Shown here one piece after another: positions 6,443 to 13,919 of a stretch of DNA of 20,198 nt. The number at the start of each line of letters is the position of its first letter. The first letter of the stretch is position 1. Where the stretch lies: the NCBI GenBank assembly GCA_964472275.1, contig CAYYJN010000033.1, positions 1 through 20,198 of the forward strand. The letters are read 5' to 3'. This DNA is from JAFDVN01 sp964472275 (lineage in GTDB: Bacteria > Acidobacteriota > Holophagae > Holophagales > Holophagaceae). Made by a program: the position numbers and the translations under genes. The notes under the pieces were generated by a model. It made no database searches. It was not told the origin of the DNA and worked only from the letters and a program-made list of their open reading frames with translations.

Positions 6443-8119
6443 ATGTCCTTCCACGCCAGAGCTGAACGCCAGGGCCCGCCCTTCCTGCCGCTGGCCTTTC
6501 GCCTCGGCGCCAGCCTGGGACTCGTGGCGCTGCACCTGGCCCTCCCGCCCGAAGGCCCCGTGCCCGGCGAGGGCCTTTACCTGGGCTTTCTGGTCCTCAT
6601 CTTCCTGGAAGGGGTGTTCGAAGCGTTTCGGGGCCAGGAGCGGCTTGGAGACCCTTTCGCCACGCCCTCGAAGAACTGGATCCGGTGGAACCTGTTCCTC
6701 GACATCGCCGTCATCCTCCTGGTGGTGGCCTTCCAAGGCGTGAACCAGGAACGGCTGTTCACTTTCTATGTGCTGCCGGTGCTCGCCTCGGCGTTCTACC
6801 TCGGGACGCTGGACATCCTGGGCGTGGCGCTCTTCACCGCCGCGGCCCACATCGTGATGGTGCTCTGCTTCGACGCGGGCTGGCTCCCATCCTTCGGCCA
6901 CACCGTCCAGGATCTGGGACGGGATCCCGCCGACACGGGGCTCATCCTGTCCCTCGCGACGCTTCAGATCTTCGCGGCGGCCCTGATCGTCGTGCTGCTC
7001 CGCCGGAACATCGAGCGGCTGGACGCGAGCCTCGTCGCTTCCGAGGCGGCGGTGGACGAGTTGGAGGCGCTGCATCGCCGCGTGGTGGATTCGCTATTCT
7101 CCGGCCTCGTCACCTTGGACGCGCAAGGACGCATCACTTCCGCGAACCCTGCCGCGGCCCAGATCCTCCGCAATCCGGTGGCGGTGGGCGAACCCATGGC
7201 GGCGCTCTTCCCGGGCGCGGAAGCGTTGGAAGAGGCTGTCCAGGGCGCCCGCCGCTTCGAACTGCCCATCGAGGCTCCCGGCGGTCAGGCGCGCATCCTC
7301 GGCGGGCAGGTGGCGCCGCTCAAAGATCCCGAAGGCACGGGCAAGGAAGCGGGCCACCTCCTGATCTTCCAGGATCTGACCGAGTTCAAGGCCATGGAGG
7401 AACGCACGCGAGTCGCGGAGCGGCTGGCGGCGGTGGGCCAGTTGAGCGCGGGCCTCGCCCATGAACTCCGCAACCCGCTCGCGTCCATCATGGGCTGCAT
7501 CCAACTCCTCCAGGATGAGCGCCAAGGGCCGGAGCTCCAGAAGCGGCTCGTGAGCATCCTCTCCCGGGAATCGGGCCGGGTGGACGCCATCGTGAAGGAC
7601 TTCCTCGATTTCGCGCGCGCGGGCGAGGCCAAGCGCCTGCCGCGTTTCCTCCCCGCCGCCGTGGAGGAGATCGAGGCCAGCTGGGAAACGGACCCTCGCA
7701 CCGAAGGGTTGGGGCTTTCCGTCGGGGCGGTGCCGGACATCTGGGTGGAGACGGACCCGGTGGGATTCCATCGCACGCTGACCAATCTGCTCAGCAACGC
7801 GCGCAAGGCGGTGGCGGGCGCGCGGCGCCCAGAGGTCGGCATGGATTTCACTCTGGACCGGGGCCACCTTCAGATCCTTGTGCGCGACAACGGCCGCGGA
7901 ATGGATGCCGAACGCCTGCGGTCGCTCTTCGTGCCCTTCACCACCGGGTTCGAAGAGGGGACCGGGCTGGGCCTTTCCCTGGTCTACCAGTTCGTCCAGG
8001 CCATGGGATGGGAGATCCAGGTGGATTCGGCCCTTGGGAGGGGCACACAAGTCCGCCTGATTCTTCCGATGCTTTCCAAGGCGGGGCTTGAAGTTGGCGC
8101 TCCTTCCCAAGAGGGGTAA
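6443..8119 (+). CDS. PilS/NtrB-type membrane sensor histidine kinase
   Basis: This 558-residue sensor kinase has about six membrane segments (near 13-32, 41-60, 76-96, 103-121, 122-143 and 162-185), a layout typical of PilS-type kinases. A PAS domain follows (about 205-310, with DAQGRITSANPAA). The HisKA helix carries the phospho-acceptor H340 in LAHELRNPLASIMG. The ATPase domain has all its boxes: N box TLTNLLSNARKA, G1 DNGRGM and G2 GTGLGLSLV. The enzyme therefore looks active. It would phosphorylate an NtrC-family regulator, but none lies beside it and no pilus genes are in view, so its target is unknown. I prefer ATG at 6443 over an in-frame TTG at 6425. A possible promoter for hfq overlaps its 3' end. 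Confidence 0.88.
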   Translation: MSFHARAERQGPPFLPLAFRLGASLGLVALHLALPPEGPVPGEGLYLGFLVLIFLEGVFEAFRGQERLGDPFATPSKNWIRWNLFLDIAVILLVVAFQGVNQERLFTFYVLPVLASAFYLGTLDILGVALFTAAAHIVMVLCFDAGWLPSFGHTVQDLGRDPADTGLILSLATLQIFAAALIVVLLRRNIERLDASLVASEAAVDELEALHRRVVDSLFSGLVTLDAQGRITSANPAAAQILRNPVAVGEPMAALFPGAEALEEAVQGARRFELPIEAPGGQARILGGQVAPLKDPEGTGKEAGHLLIFQDLTEFKAMEERTRVAERLAAVGQLSAGLAHELRNPLASIMGCIQLLQDERQGPELQKRLVSILSRESGRVDAIVKDFLDFARAGEAKRLPRFLPAAVEEIEASWETDPRTEGLGLSVGAVPDIWVETDPVGFHRTLTNLLSNARKAVAGARRPEVGMDFTLDRGHLQILVRDNGRGMDAERLRSLFVPFTTGFEEGTGLGLSLVYQFVQAMGWEIQVDSALGRGTQVRLILPMLSKAGLEVGAPSQEG

Positions 8120-8122
8120 ACT
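8094..8122 (+). promoter_or_regulatory. Possible sigma70-type promoter for hfq and the downstream gene block
   Basis: TTGGCG (8094-8099), a 17-bp spacer and TAAACT (8117-8122) form a reasonable -35/-10 pair spanning the end of the kinase gene. It would leave a leader of about 145 nt before the hfq ATG at 8274. In the rest of the 154-bp gap I see no strong hairpin, riboswitch or small ORF. Confidence 0.3.
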
Positions 8123-8273
8123 AATCGGGTCAAATCAGCATCCCATTCCATAGACCACCACCCTTGCGGGAGCGGTGTCGGGCCTGCCACTCTTTGGGCA
8201 TTCCACCCGGCATCCAGGCGAGCCCTCTTTCGGCCCTGCCCCCGGATCTCCTTGACAGGCTGTAGGCAACGCC

Positions 8274-8756
8274 ATGAATCGCAAGCTCATCCGTCCCAAT
8301 TTGAGCGAGCTGAAAGAGAAGCTGGGTCGCTCCGGCTCCAGCGGCGTGCAGGAGACCCTGACGCCCGCTCCCTCGCCCGTCAGTCCCAACGGCCAGCCGA
8401 ACCCCGCCGCGGACCTGAACGCCGCCACCGCTCCCCAGGGGCTGGGCAGCCCGCGCCGCCGCATCGCGCCGCCGGAGCAGACCAACGCGGAAAGTTTCTA
8501 CTACCTGAAGCAGATGCAGTCGAAGACCCCGATGGTCATCGTGCTGCAGGATGATGAGCGCATCCGCGGCGTCATCGAGTGGTACGACAAGCATTGCCTC
8601 AAGGTGAATCGCGTTCGGGAGCCCAACCTGCTCGTGCCCAAGCACAACATCAAGTACATGTACAAGCAGGACGAGGAGCCCCGCGTCCGCAGGAAGCCGG
8701 GGAAGAAGGATGAGGCCGCTCCGCCCGCGGATGTGGACCTGAACCTCTACGACTAG
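8274..8756 (+). CDS. hfq: RNA chaperone Hfq with long N- and C-terminal extensions
   Basis: Hfq is a ring-forming Sm-fold RNA chaperone that pairs small RNAs with mRNAs. The Sm-like core lies in the middle of this 160-residue protein (about 72-125). It begins near AESFYYLKQM, continues through TPMVIVLQDDERIRGVIEWYD (Sm1) and ends with LLVPKHNIKYMYK (Sm2), where the KH pair matches the YKHAI motif of E. coli Hfq. The first 70 residues are rich in Pro, Ser, Asn and Ala and look disordered. They begin with a basic RKLIRPNLSELKEKL segment. The tail (about 128-160) has a basic KPGKK patch and an acidic end. E. coli Hfq is 102 residues with only a short N-terminus. The core resembles acidobacterial Hfq as I remember it. 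It starts a closely packed gene block. Confidence 0.82.
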   Translation: MNRKLIRPNLSELKEKLGRSGSSGVQETLTPAPSPVSPNGQPNPAADLNAATAPQGLGSPRRRIAPPEQTNAESFYYLKQMQSKTPMVIVLQDDERIRGVIEWYDKHCLKVNRVREPNLLVPKHNIKYMYKQDEEPRVRRKPGKKDEAAPPADVDLNLYD

Positions 8757-8764
8757 GCGACTCC

Positions 8765-9811
8765 ATGCGTCGGCCTCGTCTCGCCATCACGCTGGGCGAT
8801 CCCGCGGGGATCGGACCCGAATTGCTGCTCAAGAGCCTGCCCGCGCTGTACGCCACAGCGGAGCTGGTGATCGTGGGCGCGCGCGCGGGTGTGGAACTGC
8901 TTGAACGCCAGGGCGGCGCGGCCTTCTCCTGGACCTGGGAACCCGCCACCGGCGGCGAATTCGGCGCGGCCTGGACGCTCCGGCGCGGCGATTGGGAGGC
9001 GCATTGGGTGGACCCCCTGCCCGGCATGCCGGACGCCATCACCCTTGGCCAGGGATCGGCGGCCTCGGGCCGTTGCGCGGTGGAGGCGATCCGCCTTGGC
9101 GCGCGCTTTCTCCAGGACGGCCGCGCGGACGCGCTGGTCACCCTGCCCATCTCCAAGGCGGCGGCGCGCGCGGCGGGGCACCCCTTCCCCGGTCACACGG
9201 AGTATCTCCAGGCTTTGACCGGCGCGCCGAAGGTGCGGATGGCCTTCCTCGGCCCCAAACTGCGCGTGGTGCTACACAGCGTCCATCAAAGCCTGCGCTC
9301 GGCCATCGAGGAGTTGGAAGCTGGAGCCGTCGCCGACACGCTGGCCTTCACGGCCGAGCAACTGGGCAAACTCGAAGGGCTCGAAGAGCCGCGCGTCGCG
9401 CTGGCCGCGCTCAATCCCCACGCAGGGGAGCAAGGCGCCTTCGGAGACGAGGAAGTGATCCTTAGCGACGCTCTCGACCTGGCGCGTCGGCGTTCGACCT
9501 ATCCTGGCGCGCGCTTCAGCGGGCCGCATTCCGCCGACAGCCTTTTCCGCCGCATGGCGGATGGCGAATTCGACGCGGTGGTGGCGCTCTACCACGATCA
9601 GGGCCTCATCCCGGTGAAGACGCTCGAAGGCGACAAGGCCGTGAATGTCACCTTGGGCCTTCCCTTCGTGCGCACCAGCCCCGATCACGGCACCGCCTTC
9701 GACAAGGCGGGGCGCTGGATCGCCGATCCCGCCAACTTCCAGGAGGCCGCCGCCGTCGCGCTGCGCCTGGCCGCGAAGCTCAAGGGAGTCCAGTGGACGC
9801 CCTCCGCCTGA
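8765..9811 (+). CDS. pdxA: 4-hydroxythreonine-4-phosphate dehydrogenase PdxA
   Basis: PdxA oxidises 4-phosphohydroxy-L-threonine, with NAD, to 3-amino-2-oxopropyl phosphate in the DXP-dependent route to pyridoxal 5'-phosphate. The 348-residue protein starts with ITLGDPAGIGPE. The three metal-binding histidines are in the expected spacing: H174 (HSVHQSL), H219 (LNPHAGE) and H277 (YHDQG). The substrate motif PGHTEY (H144) and the C-terminal NVTLGLPFVRTSPDHGTA block are intact. It starts 8 bp after hfq, and its last 19 bases overlap the start of the next gene. No pdxJ is visible. Confidence 0.95.
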   Translation: MRRPRLAITLGDPAGIGPELLLKSLPALYATAELVIVGARAGVELLERQGGAAFSWTWEPATGGEFGAAWTLRRGDWEAHWVDPLPGMPDAITLGQGSAASGRCAVEAIRLGARFLQDGRADALVTLPISKAAARAAGHPFPGHTEYLQALTGAPKVRMAFLGPKLRVVLHSVHQSLRSAIEELEAGAVADTLAFTAEQLGKLEGLEEPRVALAALNPHAGEQGAFGDEEVILSDALDLARRRSTYPGARFSGPHSADSLFRRMADGEFDAVVALYHDQGLIPVKTLEGDKAVNVTLGLPFVRTSPDHGTAFDKAGRWIADPANFQEAAAVALRLAAKLKGVQWTPSA

Positions 9812-10476
9812 AGGCTTTCGGGCCGGGACCTGGACCGGACTACGATCCCGCCCTTCCCGCGCCGCGCAGCGCGGCGCGGGTGGAACGAGGCCGCATCCGC
9901 CATCTCGAAGCTCATCTCGCGCGCCTTCGCGCCAGCGCCTTGGCGCGAGGAGAAGACCAGCCCTGGATCGAATCGCTCGCGGCTGACCTCGTCGGCTGGG
10001 TTGAGGGCGCGACCCGCGACGCGGCAGAAGCCCTTCGCCTGCGTCTGCTGGGCGCGAGAATCTGGGCCCTTCTCGAACCGATTCCCGTCGCGCCTCAGCC
10101 CTATCGTCTGAAGCCCATGATCCATCCGCTGGGGCGGCCGCTCCCCCTCTCGTCGCACAAAGGGCTTCTTGGCCTTTGGAACAGCGCGCCGCTGCGCGAA
10201 GCGCAAGACCACGGCGCCGAAGACGCCCTGCTCCACTGGTCCGATGGCGTCTTGGTGGAAACGGCCATCGCCTCCATCGCGTTGGAGGTGGAGGGCGAAC
10301 TCTGGCTCCCGCCCGTCGAAGGCCGCGTGGCGAGCCTCGCCGAACGGCTTGACCTGCCCGAATGGGCCGGAAAGCGGACACGGAGCGTCCAAGCCTTCCG
10401 CGTGAAGGATCTGGATCGCGGCCAGCTCTGGTGCTTCAACGCCGTGCGCGGCATCTGGCCCGGGACGCTGCTCTGA
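9793..10476 (+). CDS. Class IV PLP-dependent aminotransferase/lyase, PabC-like
   Basis: This 227-residue protein resembles the class IV fold of 4-amino-4-deoxychorismate lyase (PabC), which releases p-aminobenzoate for folate, and of branched-chain and D-amino-acid transaminases. Supporting features are the HLARLRASA segment near 40-50, a candidate Schiff-base lysine K123 in SSHKGL, GAEDALL with a VETAIASI motif (E156), and the C-terminal CFNAVRGIWP, which matches the N-S-L/V-R-G pattern of PabC. It is short, and the usual N-terminal RDRGFxxGDGxFET block is replaced by a Pro/Gly-rich stretch, so the N-terminus looks reduced. The GTG start at 9793 overlaps pdxA by 19 bp. A later in-frame GTG at 9880 is possible. 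PabC is the best guess, but the substrate cannot be fixed from sequence. Confidence 0.68.
   Translation: MDALRLKAFGPGPGPDYDPALPAPRSAARVERGRIRHLEAHLARLRASALARGEDQPWIESLAADLVGWVEGATRDAAEALRLRLLGARIWALLEPIPVAPQPYRLKPMIHPLGRPLPLSSHKGLLGLWNSAPLREAQDHGAEDALLHWSDGVLVETAIASIALEVEGELWLPPVEGRVASLAERLDLPEWAGKRTRSVQAFRVKDLDRGQLWCFNAVRGIWPGTLL
9856..9880 (+). other. Perfect 11-bp GC hairpin near the start of the PabC-like gene
   Basis: Bases 9856-9866 pair perfectly with 9870-9880 around the loop CAG, all G/C. The hairpin begins 63 bp after the GTG start of the PabC-like gene. It codes for Pro/Ala/Arg-rich residues just before the conserved part of the protein. No T-run follows, so it is not a normal terminator. 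It ends on the first base of an in-frame GTG at 9880, so it would lie just ahead of the gene if that is the real start. It could modulate pdxA/pabC stoichiometry, or it may only be a result of extreme GC coding. Confidence 0.4.
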
Positions 10477-10490
10477 GCCAGGATGGTGGA

Positions 10491-12497
10491 GTGCTGTTCC
10501 GAGATCTGGTCTTCACGCTGCTGCTGCCGCTCCCGCCCTGGGTGGGCTTCCAGGTGTTCAAGCGCAAGGGCCGCGTCGGTCTGAGCTACGGCTACTTCCT
10601 TGGCGGCATCGTCTGCGTGCTGGCCTTGCCGTGGGCGTCCATGACAGACATCCCCGCGCCCACCGCGCATCTGGGCGGATCGCTCCTCGGGTTCACGCTC
10701 TTCCTCCAGGCGCATCGCGAGGGCGGACAGGGGCTCCGGCGGCTCATCGTGGGTCTCGGCGGCGCGACGATGTTCATGCTCGTCCTGTTGGCGCTCCTTC
10801 ATCTGCCGCTGCAAAGCGTCGGCGTGTTCTGGGCCGTGGCGGTGGTGCAGGCCCTACTCTGGCTGCTGCTCTCCGATCTCGCCTACCACCTGACGCGAGG
10901 GCGCTGGCTGCAGGCGCGCATGCCCTTGGTGGGCGCGGGCGCGATGGCCTTGGTCACGCTCGGACTCCGCTTCCTTCCCACCGCCCAGCCCTACGCGCAC
11001 CTCGAGGCCGCCATGGCGGGCGGCGCGCTCCTCGGCTTCGTCGCCATGGAGCAGCTCCTCTGGCTCCGCATGAAGGGCGTGTGGGTCGAGGGCCGCGGCG
11101 AAGGCCTGCGCCTAGCGATGACGATGATCGAGCAACCCGCGACCGTGGCCGCGCCCACGCTGGGGCTCGGCCTGGAAGCCGCCCAGCCGCTGGCGCTCAT
11201 CAACGAGAAGGGCCGCTTCCTCGAAGTGAATGGCCCCTTCAGCGCGCGAGTCGGCCTGCCCCGCCGCATCCTTCGCGGCTACGCGGTGGAAAGCCTGCTC
11301 CAGGGCGAAGCCCAGCCCGCGTGGGATGAGCTGAAGGACCAGCTCGCGCGCCAGGGTTACGCCCGCACCCGCGCGACGCTGGTGGTGCGCGACGGCACCT
11401 TCGAGGAAGTCGAACTGGAAGCCGTGGGGTTCGATGTGAACCTCGCGCTCATCTGGATCGCGTCGGAAGCTTCGGGAACGCTGGCCGTGCGCGGCGATTC
11501 CGGATGCGCCGTGCTGAGCGGGCCGATGGACGCGGGCGCTTCCGAGACGCTCGTGAACGCCCTGGGCACGCTCCTTCCGGCCGCGGACCAGATCATCGCC
11601 GAAGGCCGCACGGACGCCATCCGCGAGTTGGGGCGACTGGTCTTGCAAGCCGCTCAGCGGCTCCGGCCGCTCGCTTCAGGCTCTGATCCCTTCACCGGCG
11701 TCCTGGATTCCCAATCCGCGTTGGAAGCCTTGAAGCCTTACCTGCAGCGGACCCTTCCCCCTGAAGTGGAGTTCAGGCATCGCACCGCGCCGCTGGCGCT
11801 CCGGGTATCGCTCGAGCATTTCCAACGCATCGGTTCCCACCTCCTCATGCACGGGCGCGAGGCTCTGCGCGGAGGCTCCGTGACGCTCGTCCTGGAACCG
11901 CGCGTTCTCGGAGGGCGATCCTGGGCGCACTGGCGCATCGAGGTCGCCGGAGAGCTTGGGCCTCAACCCTCGGAGGTGCTGGGGCTCGCGTGGTTGCTCC
12001 AGATCGTGCGGCAGGCGGGCGGCATGTTGGCCTGCACGCGCGATGAACGCGGCGCGCTATGGCCCGAGGTCTACCTTCCCGTGAACGCGCCGCCCGTCCC
12101 CGCGCCGGGCCAACCCTTGGCGGATGAAACGGTCTGGGTCATGGATCGGGACGCCCTCGTGCGGGAGGCGCTTACCGTTCTCATCCGCCAGGAGGGCGGC
12201 CAGGTGGAGGGCTTCGCCTCGTTGAAGGATCTGCTGAAGCGGAGCCGGGAGACAGCCCCGCCCTCGCTCCTGGTGCTGGAGCGGCACCCGCAACTGGAAC
12301 GCTTCCAGGGGCCCTTGCGGAAACTGTCCCGCGGTCCCGTGCCCACGCTCGTGCTGGGCAGCGGCCAGACGCTGCCGCTCGATCCCTTCGCCTTCGGCAT
12401 CCATCAGGTGGGCTTCCTGGACAAGCCCTTCTCCAGTCAGGACTTCGTCCAATCCCTGTTGGCGCTGCGCCAAACCGCTCCGGCTGTGGGAAGCTGA
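10491..12497 (+). CDS. Degenerate membrane hybrid sensor kinase (pseudokinase with pseudo-receiver)
   Basis: This 668-residue protein has the layout of a hybrid histidine kinase but lacks the catalytic residues. About seven membrane segments fill residues 5-190, followed by a PAS-like domain (about 228-330). The dimerisation helix, recognisable as GRLVLQAAQRL, has Gln389 where the phospho-acceptor His should be. The ATPase-like domain keeps the N-box shape (HLLMHGREAL), but both asparagines are histidines (H450, H454). The G1 box aspartate is Gly487, while a GLAWLLQIV segment recalls G2. The C-terminal receiver-like domain (about 546-660) keeps the acidic pair D552/D554 and K645 in LDKPF, but Glu597 replaces the phospho-accepting Asp and Gly623 the switch Ser/Thr. 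I start at GTG 10491 (AGGA at 10480-10483). The frame continues upstream over the PabC-like gene, which I reject. It sits 4 bp before glmU. Its function is unknown, possibly a ligand-sensing scaffold. Confidence 0.75.
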   Translation: MLFRDLVFTLLLPLPPWVGFQVFKRKGRVGLSYGYFLGGIVCVLALPWASMTDIPAPTAHLGGSLLGFTLFLQAHREGGQGLRRLIVGLGGATMFMLVLLALLHLPLQSVGVFWAVAVVQALLWLLLSDLAYHLTRGRWLQARMPLVGAGAMALVTLGLRFLPTAQPYAHLEAAMAGGALLGFVAMEQLLWLRMKGVWVEGRGEGLRLAMTMIEQPATVAAPTLGLGLEAAQPLALINEKGRFLEVNGPFSARVGLPRRILRGYAVESLLQGEAQPAWDELKDQLARQGYARTRATLVVRDGTFEEVELEAVGFDVNLALIWIASEASGTLAVRGDSGCAVLSGPMDAGASETLVNALGTLLPAADQIIAEGRTDAIRELGRLVLQAAQRLRPLASGSDPFTGVLDSQSALEALKPYLQRTLPPEVEFRHRTAPLALRVSLEHFQRIGSHLLMHGREALRGGSVTLVLEPRVLGGRSWAHWRIEVAGELGPQPSEVLGLAWLLQIVRQAGGMLACTRDERGALWPEVYLPVNAPPVPAPGQPLADETVWVMDRDALVREALTVLIRQEGGQVEGFASLKDLLKRSRETAPPSLLVLERHPQLERFQGPLRKLSRGPVPTLVLGSGQTLPLDPFAFGIHQVGFLDKPFSSQDFVQSLLALRQTAPAVGS

Positions 12498-12501
12498 AGC
12501 C

Positions 12502-13893
12502 ATGAAGACGGTCGCGGTGATCCTGGCGGCGGGGCTCGGCACCCGCATGAAGTCGCGCAAGCCCAAGGTGCTGCACCCGATCCTCGGCGACCCCTCCTTG
12601 CTCTGGGTGCTGCGGAGCCTGCCGGATGGCATCGAAAAAGCTCTCGTCGTCGTCCACCATGGCAAGGCGGAAGTCGCGGGCGCGATGTTCAGTTGGCATG
12701 AGGAAGGCCTCATCGGCGTCCAGCCGCAGCCGGTGGATCAGGGTCAGCCCCTCGGCACCGGCCACGCGCTCCAGGCCTGCGCCCAGACGCTGGATCGGCT
12801 CGGCGCCGAGCGGGTGCTGATCCTCTCAGGCGATGTGCCCCTGACCCGGAAGGCGACCCTCACCAGCCTGGCGGCCCATGACGCGGCGATCCTGGCGATG
12901 GATCTGGACCATCCCGGAGCCTACGGCCGCGTACTCCTACAAGAAGACGGCCGCCTCGCGGGTCTCGTGGAGTTCAAGGACGCGACCGAGGCCCAGCGCG
13001 CCATCCGCCGGGTCAATGGCGGCATCTACGCCTTGCCCTGGGCGCCGCTCCGCGCGGCGCTGGAAGGGTTGAAGAACGACAACGCCCAGGGCGAGTACTA
13101 CCTCACCGACGCCGTGGCGGCCCTCGCGGCCGAGGTTCCCGTGGTGGTCGAGCTCGCCGATCCTCGTGAACTCATGGGCATGAACTCCCGCGCGGATCAG
13201 GCCGCGCTCCAGGTGATCGCCCGGGACCGAGTTAATTCCGAATGGATGGACGCCGGCGTCAGTTTCCTGGATTCCGCCAGCACGCTCATCAGCCCCCGGG
13301 CCAAGCTGGGTGCGGATACGGTGGTGGAGCCCTTGGCGCGGGTGGATGGTAGCTGCGTCATCGGCGAAGGCTGCGTCATCGGGCAAGGCTCCATCCTTTC
13401 CGCCGCGACGCTGGATGCGGGCGTCGTGATCCGCCCCTACTGCTCCATCGAGGGCGCGCGCATCGGCGCGGGCGCGGTGGTGGGCCCCTTCGCGCGGCTG
13501 CGGGAAGGCACCGAACTCGCTCCCGGCGTCCACATCGGCAATTTCGTGGAGACGAAGAAGGCCAAGCTGGGACGGGGCGCCAAGGCCAACCACCTCGCCT
13601 ACCTCGGCGACGCGGAGGTGGGCGAGGAGACGAACATCGGCGCGGGCGTCATCACCTGCAACTACGACGGCTTCGCCAAGCACACGACCACCATCGGCAA
13701 ACGAGCCTTCATCGGTAGCGACTCCCAGCTCGTCGCGCCGGTATCCATCGGGGACGACGCCATCGTCGCCGCGGGCACCACCGTGATCCAGAATGTGCCC
13801 GCGGACGCGCTGGCCCTTTCCCGTTCCGCGCAAGTGACGAAAGAGGGCGGCGCGGCGCGCCAGCGCGAGAAGCGCAAGCCCAAGGGCAAGTAG
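12502..13893 (+). CDS. glmU: Bifunctional GlcN-1-P acetyltransferase / GlcNAc-1-P uridyltransferase GlmU
   Basis: GlmU acetylates glucosamine 1-phosphate and joins the product to UTP, giving UDP-GlcNAc for peptidoglycan and LPS. The 463-residue length is typical (E. coli 456). The N-terminal uridyltransferase has the signature LAAGLGTRMKS with PKVLHPI, the QPLGTGHAL motif, the metal-binding SGDVPL and the VNGGIYAL segment. From about residue 250 the sequence becomes hexapeptide repeats of the left-handed beta helix. The acetyltransferase part has GPFARLREG, NFVETKKAKLG, catalytic H364 in ANHLAYLGDAE and GAGVITCNYDG. The C-terminus is basic, as in other GlmU proteins. It starts 4 bp after the pseudo-hybrid kinase and precedes mlaE by 26 bp. 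Confidence 0.97.
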   Translation: MKTVAVILAAGLGTRMKSRKPKVLHPILGDPSLLWVLRSLPDGIEKALVVVHHGKAEVAGAMFSWHEEGLIGVQPQPVDQGQPLGTGHALQACAQTLDRLGAERVLILSGDVPLTRKATLTSLAAHDAAILAMDLDHPGAYGRVLLQEDGRLAGLVEFKDATEAQRAIRRVNGGIYALPWAPLRAALEGLKNDNAQGEYYLTDAVAALAAEVPVVVELADPRELMGMNSRADQAALQVIARDRVNSEWMDAGVSFLDSASTLISPRAKLGADTVVEPLARVDGSCVIGEGCVIGQGSILSAATLDAGVVIRPYCSIEGARIGAGAVVGPFARLREGTELAPGVHIGNFVETKKAKLGRGAKANHLAYLGDAEVGEETNIGAGVITCNYDGFAKHTTTIGKRAFIGSDSQLVAPVSIGDDAIVAAGTTVIQNVPADALALSRSAQVTKEGGAARQREKRKPKGK

Positions 13894-13919
13894 GGCTGGA
13901 CTCAGGTAGAATCAGGCTT

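Noticed and set aside
8252..8257. Perfect TTGACA before hfq
   Set aside because: It lies only 16 bp before the ATG, so the -10 box would fall inside the coding start, and no TATAAT-like hexamer is there.
10362..10490. In-frame upstream extension of the pseudo-hybrid kinase
   Set aside because: It overlaps the conserved C-terminus of the PabC-like gene and reads as basic low-complexity sequence. GTG at 10491 starts directly at the first membrane segment.
13300..13800. Repetitive GGC/ATC-rich pattern that looks like a tandem repeat
   Set aside because: It encodes the hexapeptide repeats of the GlmU left-handed beta helix, a normal protein feature rather than a DNA repeat element.
13907..13912. 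TAGAAT resembling a -10 box before mlaE
   Set aside because: It is 7 bp from the TTG start and has no -35 element at 16-18 bp, so it is more likely chance.
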